Source: an uncultured Cocleimonas sp. (GTDB lineage: Bacteria > Pseudomonadota > Gammaproteobacteria > Thiotrichales > Thiotrichaceae). From it: a DNA stretch of 64,000 bases. Below are positions 57,498 through 64,000 of the stretch, one piece after another. Each line of letters begins with the position of its first letter. Positions within the stretch are counted from its first letter, which is position 1. The notes under the pieces were generated by a model, which was not told where the DNA came from, searched no databases, and saw nothing but the letters and a program-made list of their open reading frames with translations. A program made the translations under genes and the position numbers. The stretch lies in the NCBI RefSeq assembly GCF_947495625.1, contig NZ_CANLZW010000008.1:62001-126000 (forward strand), written 5' to 3'.

Positions 57498-58238
57498 ATG
57501 ATTAAGAAAATAATATTAGGAACCACGTTGTTCTTTCTTGCTTCAACAATGACGCCTGCATTTGCTAAAGTTGAAAGTACAGATGCCGATACAGCAAAAA
57601 CCATAACTAGTTTAAAAGCAAAGCTTAAAACACGTTTTAGATCGGAGCCTTCTTCAATTAAAGAAAGTTTGCTTCCTAATGTTTTCGAAGTGATGTATGG
57701 AACTGAAGTTATTTATGTATCAAATGATGGTAAATACTTTTTAGCTGGCGATATGATTGATCTGGATACTAGAGAAAATCTCTCTGAAGTCGCAAAGCAA
57801 TCGGTCCGTAAAGAAATTATGGATAAACAGGATAATAAGCCAGTTACTTTTAAGGCAAAAGATGAAAAACATGTACTACAGGTTTTTACTGATATTGATT
57901 GCCCATACTGTGCAAAATTACACAGAGAAGTACCAGAGTTAAATGCAAAAGGTATAACTGTTGAATATTTGATGTTCCCACGAGCCGGAATAGGATCGGG
58001 ATCATTCAAAAAGGCAGTAAGCATGTGGTGCGCTGATGATAATCTGCAAGCAATGACTGATGCTAAAGAACGCAAGCCGATTGCTGACAAGACTTGTGAT
58101 AATCCTATTGAAGCTCAATATTTACTAGGACAGGAAGTTGGCGTGACGGGAACACCTGCTCTAGTAACTGAAACTGGGCGTTTAATCCCTGGTTACATGC
58201 CAGCAGATAAATTGGCAGCTGCATTGGATGCTGAATAA
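57498..58238 (+). CDS. dsbC: Thiol:disulfide interchange protein DsbC
   Basis: Periplasmic disulfide isomerase. A signal peptide ends in AFA near residue 23. The N-terminal dimerisation domain is followed by a thioredoxin-fold domain with the active site Cys135-Pro-Tyr-Cys138 in FTDIDCPYCAKLH; E. coli DsbC has Cys-Gly-Tyr-Cys. The second structural Cys pair and the cis-Pro loop GVTGTPALV are present. It lies after xerD, but a 172-base gap suggests its own promoter. Confidence 0.93.
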   Translation: MIKKIILGTTLFFLASTMTPAFAKVESTDADTAKTITSLKAKLKTRFRSEPSSIKESLLPNVFEVMYGTEVIYVSNDGKYFLAGDMIDLDTRENLSEVAKQSVRKEIMDKQDNKPVTFKAKDEKHVLQVFTDIDCPYCAKLHREVPELNAKGITVEYLMFPRAGIGSGSFKKAVSMWCADDNLQAMTDAKERKPIADKTCDNPIEAQYLLGQEVGVTGTPALVTETGRLIPGYMPADKLAAALDAE

Positions 58239-58312
58239 GTAGAAATTTGATATTTAAATTTCTTTCTCGTTAATCCATCCTGAGGTATAGTCATTGCTTC
58301 AGTAAATTTTCT

Positions 58313-58530
58313 GCAGGAGAGATTCGGCATTTATTGTTAACTACTTAGTTTAGTTATCTAGTTATTGTTGAACACCGAAGGCGCAAATCCGCTCGGAAAC
58401 GCTCAGGTAAAAGGACTGCAAGTAAAAACACTGGCTCTGGAGAGTGAAACACAGTTTCCACCGAAGGGTTTAACCTAATCTTGCTTTATTGGCATATATT
58501 TAGGGAATCTCTCAGGTACAAGGACAGAGG
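58313..58530 (+). promoter_or_regulatory. Tandem glycine riboswitch
   Basis: Two successive aptamers in the gcvT leader. The first, about 58313-58421, has GGAGAG, ACCGAAGGCGC and CTCAGGTAAAAGGAC; the second, about 58434-58530, has GGAGAG, CACCGAAGGG and CTCTCAGGTACAAGGACAGAG. These are the hallmark conserved segments of glycine aptamers and the order with gcvT downstream is classic. A strong terminator overlaps the end of the second aptamer, so control is probably by transcription attenuation. Confidence 0.93.
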
Positions 58531-58566
58531 GGCGGCAGATTGAATAATCTGCCGCCCTTTTTTTTG
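58530..58566 (+). terminator. Riboswitch expression-platform terminator
   Basis: GGGCGGCAGATT and AATCTGCCGCCC form a 12-base stem with a 4-base loop, then a T8 run, ending 29 bases before gcvT. Its 5' arm begins at the end of aptamer II, consistent with glycine binding altering its formation. Confidence 0.9.
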
Positions 58567-58594
58567 TTTAAATTTAAGTTTAAAGGAAATTTAT

Positions 58595-59701
58595 ATGTCC
58601 GAATCATCACAGAATCAAACACCTAAAAGAACCCCGTTATACGAAAAACATCTTAAAGCTGATGGCAAAATGGTAAATTTTGCTGGTTGGGATATGCCAA
58701 TCAACTATGGATCGCAAGTAAAAGAGCATAAACAAGTCAGAGAAGATGCAGGTATGTTCGATGTTTCCCATATGGTTGTTTTAGACTTTAAAGGAAACGA
58801 TGTAAAAAAATTCCTTCAGCATTTACTAGCTAATGATGTTGCCAAATTAAAAGATCCCGGAAAAGCGCTATATAGTGCAATGCTAAACGAAAATGGCGGT
58901 GTTATTGACGATTTAATCGTTTATTACCTAGCAGATGATTTTTATCGTATGGTTGTTAATGCAGCGACTCGTGAAAATGATCTTAAGTGGATAGAGAAAG
59001 TAGCAGCGGATTTTGATCTTACTCTTACAGAAAGAGATGATCTGGCAATGATTGCAGTTCAAGGACCTAATGCACGAGATAAAGCTAATGCTACTTTGAG
59101 CGAATCTGATCAAAAATTAGTTTCAGGTTTAAAGCCATTCTTCGGTGTCCAGATAGGTGATAGTTTCTATGCTCGCACTGGTTATACTGGTGAAGATGGA
59201 TATGAAATCATGGTACCTAATGAAACAGCTGCTGAGTTGTGGGACAAGCTTCTAGAAAACGGCGTAGAACCTATTGGACTTGGCGCACGTGACACACTTC
59301 GTCTAGAAGCAGGAATGAATTTATATGGCACAGATATGGATGAGTCTATATCGCCTTTAGCTGCAGCCATGGGTTGGACGATAGCCTGGGAACCAGAAGA
59401 TAGAGACTTTATTGGCCGTGCTGCTCTTCAAAAAGAAAAACAAAATGGCTCTAAAGAAAAACTGGTTGGATTAGTTCTGGAAGACAAAGGCGTATTACGC
59501 GGTCATCAAAAAGTAGTTACTGAATTTGGCGAGGGTGAAATAACGAGCGGTTCTTTTTCACCAAGCCTAGGTAAAGCCATTGCATTCGCACGTATTCCAA
59601 CAGAAGCAAAGGAATCATGCCAGGTTGATATCAGAGGAAAGCTATTAACTTGCCGAATCATCAAACCACCATTCGTTCGAAATGGTAAATCACTCATTTA
59701 G
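58595..59701 (+). CDS. gcvT: Glycine cleavage system T protein
   Basis: Aminomethyltransferase that moves the one-carbon unit from H-protein-bound aminomethyl to tetrahydrofolate. The 368 residues contain the folate-binding GCV_T fold: [45 protein letters not shown], the Asp in [13 protein letters not shown] and [16 protein letters not shown]. The start is ATG at 58595 directly after the riboswitch terminator. It is the first gene of gcvT-gcvH-gcvP. Confidence 0.95.
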   Translation: MSESSQNQTPKRTPLYEKHLKADGKMVNFAGWDMPINYGSQVKEHKQVREDAGMFDVSHMVVLDFKGNDVKKFLQHLLANDVAKLKDPGKALYSAMLNENGGVIDDLIVYYLADDFYRMVVNAATRENDLKWIEKVAADFDLTLTERDDLAMIAVQGPNARDKANATLSESDQKLVSGLKPFFGVQIGDSFYARTGYTGEDGYEIMVPNETAAELWDKLLENGVEPIGLGARDTLRLEAGMNLYGTDMDESISPLAAAMGWTIAWEPEDRDFIGRAALQKEKQNGSKEKLVGLVLEDKGVLRGHQKVVTEFGEGEITSGSFSPSLGKAIAFARIPTEAKESCQVDIRGKLLTCRIIKPPFVRNGKSLI

Positions 59702-59772
59702 AACTAGAGTGTTAAACACATAATTTTAAACTTTTTTATTTAGAAAATATTAACTGTAATCGGAGAAAAAAT

Positions 59773-60162
59773 ATGAGTAATGAAAATCCAAGCGATCTTA
59801 AATATACCAAAACTCACGAATGGGTTAGAGACAATGGCGATGGAACTGTAACTATTGGTATCACTGAGCATGCTCAAGAATTATTAGGTGACGTGGTTTT
59901 TGTAGAATTACCAGAAGTTGAAACGACGCTTACTGAAGAAGAGAACTGCGGTGTTATTGAATCTGTTAAAGCGGCGTCTGATATGTACGCACCTCTAGCA
60001 GGTGAAGTTACTGAAGTTAACGAAGAGCTTGATGGCGAACCAGAATTAATCAATTCAGCACCATTTGGCGAAGGTTGGATTTTTAGCATGAAACTCAACG
60101 ATATTGCTGACCTGGACAACCTCCTAAGTGCAGACGAATACGAAGCTGAGTGTCAAGAATAA
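59773..60162 (+). CDS. gcvH: Glycine cleavage system H protein
   Basis: Small lipoyl carrier of the glycine cleavage complex. The 129-residue length is normal. The lipoylated Lys lies in [20 protein letters not shown] near residue 66; the N-terminal [36 protein letters not shown] and the C-terminal [10 protein letters not shown] are family signatures. It is the second gene of the operon, 71 bases after gcvT. Confidence 0.95.
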   Translation: MSNENPSDLKYTKTHEWVRDNGDGTVTIGITEHAQELLGDVVFVELPEVETTLTEEENCGVIESVKAASDMYAPLAGEVTEVNEELDGEPELINSAPFGEGWIFSMKLNDIADLDNLLSADEYEAECQE

Positions 60163-60220
60163 ATAACGCTCTCTAAATACCATTTGATTATTAACCCTTA
60201 ACAATGCATTCAACTTATCT

Positions 60221-63109
60221 ATGAAAAATTTACCACTAAATATTTTAGATCAGCACGATGATTTCATTTCTCGTCATATCGGACCTCAAACGGAAGACTT
60301 GAATGAAATGCTGGAAGTTATCGGCGTTTCATCACTCAATGAACTTGCTGATAAAACTGTCCCTGAAACTATTCGTATTCGTGAGCCATTAAAGCTGGAT
60401 GATAGTTGTTCTGAAAGAGAGGCTTTAGAGACGCTACGTGAAATTGCAGATAAGAACATTGTTAATAAATCATTTATTGGCATGGGGTATTACGACACTA
60501 TCGTACCTTCAGTAATACAGCGTAATGTATTAGAAAATCCTGGGTGGTATACCGCTTATACACCATATCAGGCTGAAATTTCTCAAGGCCGTTTAGAAGG
60601 GCTACTGAATTTTCAGCAAATGATCATGGATTTAACCGGCATGGACATGGCGAATGCTTCATTACTTGATGAGGCAACAGCCGCCGCAGAAGCAATGGCT
60701 TTATGTAAACGATCTAATCGTTTAAAAACAGATAAGTTTTTTGTAGATGAGGCTGTTTTTCCACAAACACTTGAAGTGATGAAAACACGCGCACAATATT
60801 TTGGTTTTGAGTTAATTGTGGGTAATCCTCAGGAAGATTTAGAGCAACACGAAGTATTTGGTGTTTTACTGCAATATCCCGGCACTTCTGGAGAGATAGC
60901 TAATATTGAGCCAATTATTACACAAGCGCACGAACAAAATGCGCTTGTGTGTGTGGCTGCTGATTTGATGTCTTTAGTGTTGATAAAGTCACCCGGTGAA
61001 ATGGGTGCTGATATTGTTTTCGGCACCTCTCAACGTTTTGGTGTACCAATGGGCTTTGGTGGTCCACATGCTGCATTCTTTGCCGTTCAAGATAAACTAA
61101 AACGTTCTGTACCTGGTCGAGTCATTGGTGTTTCTGTAGATTCTCGTGGTAATCAAGGTTTGCGAATGGCTATGCAAACACGCGAACAACATATTCGTCG
61201 TGATAAAGCCACTTCAAATATTTGTACTGCTCAAGCTTTATTGGCAAATATGGCTGGCTTCTATGCGGTTTATCATGGAGCAGAGGGTTTAAAACGTATA
61301 GCTTCAAGAATCAATCGTTTAACCAGTATTTTTGCTGCAGCGGTTCGTCAAAGCGATCTTTCAAAGGCTGAATATATCGTTAATACAAGCTGGTTTGATA
61401 CTTTAACTGTATTTGTAGGCGATCATCAGCAGGAATTTTACAAAGCGGCACTAAATAAAGGCATAAACCTAAGATTAGTTGAGTCTGACAAACTTGGAAT
61501 AAGTTTTGATGAAACTAAAACAGCTAAAGACCTGGAAACACTCTTTGATATCTTCTTCGGCAGTGATCATGGTTTAACGGTAAGTGCACTCGATGATCAA
61601 ATAATCAATGAGAAAGCTGAGTCTGGCATTCCAGCAGATTATCAGCGTGAAACTTCATTCCTAACTCATGAGGTTTTCCATCAGCATCATACAGAAACAG
61701 AAATGATGCGTTACCTTAAGCGTCTTGAAAACAAAGATTTATCACTCGTACATGCAATGATTCCATTAGGGTCATGTACGATGAAGTTAAATGCAGCTAG
61801 CGAACTAATGCCGCTTAGCTGGTCAGAGTTTTCTAACGTCCATCCTTTTGCACCTAAAGATCAAACAGATGGCTATCGCGAAATGATTGATCAGTTAGAA
61901 GCATGGTTATCTGAAGTGACAGGTTATGCTGCGGTGTCAATGCAGCCTAACTCTGGCGCACAAGGCGAATATGCAGGCCTTGTTGCCATCAATCGTTATA
62001 ACAAAAGCATAGGGCAGGGACATCGTAATATTTGCCTTACACCGACTTCTGCTCATGGAACCAATCCAGCATCAGCAGCAATGGCTAGAATGAAAATTGT
62101 TCTGGTTAATTGTGATGATAATGGCAATGTTGATCTTGAAGATTTACGTACTAAAGCAGAAGCAAATAAAGACGATCTAGCCTGTATTATGGTTACATAT
62201 CCTTCAACACACGGTGTATTTGAAGAAGGTATTGTAGAGATGTGCAAAATTGTTCACGATTGTGGTGGCCAAGTCTATCTCGATGGTGCGAATCTAAATG
62301 CTCAAAAAGGTCTATCTAAACCAGGTGTTTTCGGTTCGGATGTTTCTCATCTTAATTTACATAAAACCTTTGCGATACCGCATGGTGGTGGCGGACCTGG
62401 CGTTGGTCCAATCGGTGTACGTAGTCATTTAGCACCTTTTCTTCCGGGACATATTAATAACGAAGAAGATAAAACACACGCTGTATCTGGCGCACCTTTC
62501 GGCAGTGCATCTATTCTTACAATTTCATGGATGTATATGAAAATGTTAGGCGCCGAAGGTAATGCTGCTGTCAGTAAAATGGCAATACTCAATGCTAATT
62601 ACATCACTGAACGCTTAGCACCTTATTATCCGGTACTTTACAGAGGCAAGAATGGTCGAGTTGCTCACGAATGTATCATTGATATTAGACCGATAAAGCA
62701 TGATTCTGGAATTTCTGAAGAAGATATCGCTAAACGTCTAATGGATTATGGTTTCCACGCACCAACCATGTCATTTCCCGTTGCTGGAACGTTGATGATA
62801 GAGCCAACCGAGTCTGAATCTAAATATGAATTAGACCGTTTCTGTGATGCCATGATTGCAATTAAAGAAGAAATCATGAATGTTCAAACGGGTGTTTGGT
62901 CGTTAGAAAATAATCCTTTAGTGAATGCGCCACACACTATATTCGATGTTTCAGAAAACTGGGATCGTCCGTATTCTCAAGAAACGGCTGTTTTACCAAA
63001 GGGTGTGATAGCAACCAGTAAATATTGGCCTACAGTTAATCGTATAGATAATGTGTATGGTGACCGTAATTTGGTATGCTCTTGTCCTTCTATAGAAAGT
63101 TACCGATAA
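60221..63109 (+). CDS. gcvP: Glycine dehydrogenase (decarboxylating), P protein
   Basis: PLP enzyme that decarboxylates glycine and loads H protein. It is the single-chain form of 962 residues with two homologous halves. The N-terminal half has HIGPQ and [40 protein letters not shown]; the C-terminal half has [27 protein letters not shown] and the PLP Lys in [19 protein letters not shown]. It ends the gcvTHP operon with a 58-base gap to gcvH. Confidence 0.96.
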   Translation: MKNLPLNILDQHDDFISRHIGPQTEDLNEMLEVIGVSSLNELADKTVPETIRIREPLKLDDSCSEREALETLREIADKNIVNKSFIGMGYYDTIVPSVIQRNVLENPGWYTAYTPYQAEISQGRLEGLLNFQQMIMDLTGMDMANASLLDEATAAAEAMALCKRSNRLKTDKFFVDEAVFPQTLEVMKTRAQYFGFELIVGNPQEDLEQHEVFGVLLQYPGTSGEIANIEPIITQAHEQNALVCVAADLMSLVLIKSPGEMGADIVFGTSQRFGVPMGFGGPHAAFFAVQDKLKRSVPGRVIGVSVDSRGNQGLRMAMQTREQHIRRDKATSNICTAQALLANMAGFYAVYHGAEGLKRIASRINRLTSIFAAAVRQSDLSKAEYIVNTSWFDTLTVFVGDHQQEFYKAALNKGINLRLVESDKLGISFDETKTAKDLETLFDIFFGSDHGLTVSALDDQIINEKAESGIPADYQRETSFLTHEVFHQHHTETEMMRYLKRLENKDLSLVHAMIPLGSCTMKLNAASELMPLSWSEFSNVHPFAPKDQTDGYREMIDQLEAWLSEVTGYAAVSMQPNSGAQGEYAGLVAINRYNKSIGQGHRNICLTPTSAHGTNPASAAMARMKIVLVNCDDNGNVDLEDLRTKAEANKDDLACIMVTYPSTHGVFEEGIVEMCKIVHDCGGQVYLDGANLNAQKGLSKPGVFGSDVSHLNLHKTFAIPHGGGGPGVGPIGVRSHLAPFLPGHINNEEDKTHAVSGAPFGSASILTISWMYMKMLGAEGNAAVSKMAILNANYITERLAPYYPVLYRGKNGRVAHECIIDIRPIKHDSGISEEDIAKRLMDYGFHAPTMSFPVAGTLMIEPTESESKYELDRFCDAMIAIKEEIMNVQTGVWSLENNPLVNAPHTIFDVSENWDRPYSQETAVLPKGVIATSKYWPTVNRIDNVYGDRNLVCSCPSIESYR

Positions 63110-63158
63110 ATACCCGTAACTTTAATTAGATCTACATAATCTAAATGAAGGAGCCACT

Positions 63159-63521
63159 ATGGCTGGCAGCGGTAATACAGGCATAACACGCTGGGTAAAA
63201 GCTTTAGGCTTTACCTGGCTTGGTCTAAAAGCGACTTATAAGCACGAAGAGGCGTTTCGCCAGGAAGTTTGGCTATTGGTGGTATCGACACCTATCGCTT
63301 TATGGTTTGGTGAAACAGGAATAGAGAAAGCGCTGTTAATTGGAAGCGTGCTTTTATTATTGATTGTTGAGTTATTAAACTCTGCTATAGAAGCAGTTGT
63401 AGACCGCTTTGGTGGAGAACACCATGAGTTATCAGGCAGAGCTAAAGATATGGGTTCTGCTGCGGTATTCGTTGCAATGATGAATACTGCTATTGTTTGG
63501 CTATTTGTACTTTGGCCTTAA
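63159..63521 (+). CDS. dgkA: Diacylglycerol kinase, prokaryotic
   Basis: Small integral-membrane enzyme that phosphorylates diacylglycerol and thereby recycles lipid during osmotic glucan synthesis. The 120-residue length and three membrane helices are standard. The conserved core is in VELLNSAIEAVVDRFGGEHHELSGRAKDMGSAAVF, with catalytic Glu and Asp. It starts 49 bases after gcvP with an AGGAG site upstream, and may be partly read through from it. Repeat copies 12 and 13 follow. Confidence 0.95.
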   Translation: MAGSGNTGITRWVKALGFTWLGLKATYKHEEAFRQEVWLLVVSTPIALWFGETGIEKALLIGSVLLLLIVELLNSAIEAVVDRFGGEHHELSGRAKDMGSAAVFVAMMNTAIVWLFVLWP

Positions 63522-63585
63522 TCAATGCCTTCAGTGAACAAAATATAAATGCTTAAATACACCTGTGAGTAAAAAAACTGCCGAA

Positions 63586-63598
63586 AAGTAGGGGGGTG
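63586..63598 (+). repeat. AAGTAGGGGGGTG repeat, copy 12
   Basis: Exact 13-mer, followed by TC instead of AC or TG, in the convergent gap between dgkA and prc. Copy 13 lies 84 bases away in inverted orientation. On the complementary strand it runs into a T7 run. Confidence 0.9.
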
Positions 63599-63648
63599 TC
63601 ATAATTACATATTGGCATTAGATCTAGCTCGATCATCGTCCATCGACA

Positions 63649-63679
63649 TTTTACCAGACTTATATAAGAACTGGTAAAA
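63649..63679. terminator. Hairpin between repeat copies 12 and 13
   Basis: TTTTACCAG and CTGGTAAAA enclose 13 bases in the convergent gap between dgkA and prc. As both arms carry T/A runs it may act in either direction. Confidence 0.5.
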
Positions 63680-63682
63680 CCA

Positions 63683-63695
63683 CACCCCCCTACTT
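63683..63695 (-). repeat. AAGTAGGGGGGTG repeat, copy 13
   Basis: Exact 13-mer on the minus strand, GTGTG subtype. It forms an inverted pair with copy 12. Its plus-strand continuation, TATAGGCG then TTTATTTG, lies just before the prc stop codon. Confidence 0.9.
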
Positions 63696-63703
63696 ATAGG
63701 CGT

Positions 63704-64000
63704 TTATTTGTTTGCTGACGCTGCCATTATATTAAATTTCTGCAAGTCAGTCAGTATATGCGCCGCTTCATTCAAGAACACATCTACTGGTTGTTTAGTG
63801 AAGATATCGTCATTTTTCTTTTCTTGTGCATCACGTAATTCTTTAATTGTTTTATATGCAGGTAAACCATTCGCTTTTTGTAGATTATTCTCCAACACCA
63901 ATAATTGCTTATTGAAATCTTCACGTTTTGCTTTTCGTTTTTTCAGGTTTAGAGAAACAACTTTTTCATTGCCCGCATCTACCAATAGCTTTACTCTATC
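63704..64000 (-). CDS. prc: C-terminal end of tail-specific protease Prc, partial
   Basis: The frame is open to the right edge of the window, so this is the end of a larger protein of which about 98 residues are visible. The sequence (SLNLKKRKAKREDFN, GLPAYKTIKEL, DVFLNEAAHILTDL) fits the C-terminal extension of the Prc/Tsp carboxy-terminal protease family, which degrades tagged periplasmic proteins. The catalytic PDZ-S41 part lies outside the window. It converges on dgkA across the pair of G-rich repeats. Confidence 0.65.
   Translation of the reverse strand, partial: DRVKLLVDAGNEKVVSLNLKKRKAKREDFNKQLLVLENNLQKANGLPAYKTIKELRDAQEKKNDDIFTKQPVDVFLNEAAHILTDLQKFNIMAASANK

Overview
The window is an AT-rich gammaproteobacterial chromosome segment. 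Evidence for the group is the set of full-length housekeeping genes and their order: icd-clpS-clpA, trxB/aat next to ftsK-lolA, carAB-greA, dapD near dapC, sucAB, xerD-dsbC, a glycine-riboswitch gcvTHP operon, dgkA, and E. coli-type acnB, cysG and ppnP. The genus cannot be fixed from the sequence. A DsrS-like protein and a TauE-type exporter fit, but do not prove, a sulfur-metabolising lineage. No tRNA, rRNA, CRISPR array or prophage was seen.

Layout. 1-1434 (minus): a lipoprotein resembling the CsgG/HfaB family, cut by the window edge, with two small secreted proteins upstream; possibly a surface-fibre export locus. 1752-1767: a perfect TGTGA-N6-TCACA (CRP-type) site before sdaA. 2008-12035: sdaA, aat, trxB, ftsK, lolA, a phospholipase D-type lipoprotein and a YfcH-like epimerase. 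12292-17525 (minus): a TPR-methyltransferase, then an apparent operon of DsrS-like protein, two small conserved proteins, cysG and an S24-like protein. 17784-23901: aspS, two tandem paralogous membrane proteins, a decayed IS256-type element and a PfkB-family kinase. 24034-28064: icd, clpS, clpA. 28215-33239 (minus): a membrane protein, a four-repeat HhH protein, an OmpA protein with seven calcium-binding-type superrepeats, and a PqiA-type protein. 33334-45630: acnB, small membrane/VOC/exporter genes, carAB, greA, a histidine-phosphatase homologue, ppnP, dapD. 45969-51493: dapC, sucAB. 51678-56290: an SdrD-like fragment, a Wzc-type kinase, an unknown protein and an inositol-monophosphatase-family enzyme. 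56429-64000: xerD, dsbC, riboswitch-gcvTHP, dgkA and the C-terminal end of prc.

The strongest unexplained signal is an exact 13-mer, AAGTAGGGGGGTG, present 13 times on either strand (9 plus, 4 minus), about once per 5 kb. Twelve copies are intergenic and one lies inside clpA. On the C-rich strand most intergenic copies continue into a T-run, and several are built into hairpins or terminators; the clearest is the sucAB terminator. On the G-rich strand the bases after the core fall into two main subtypes, GTGAC and GTGTG. Candidate roles are a DNA-uptake signal, a terminator-associated element or a protein-binding site.

Several proteins also have unusual active-site residues: isocitrate dehydrogenase has lost the NADP determinants, the S24 protein lacks the catalytic Lys, a histidine phosphatase lacks its second His, and AspRS carries non-discriminating signature residues. 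TCA-cycle genes (icd, acnB, sucAB), one-carbon/serine genes (sdaA, gcvTHP) and lysine-pathway genes (dapC, dapD) are scattered rather than in single operons.
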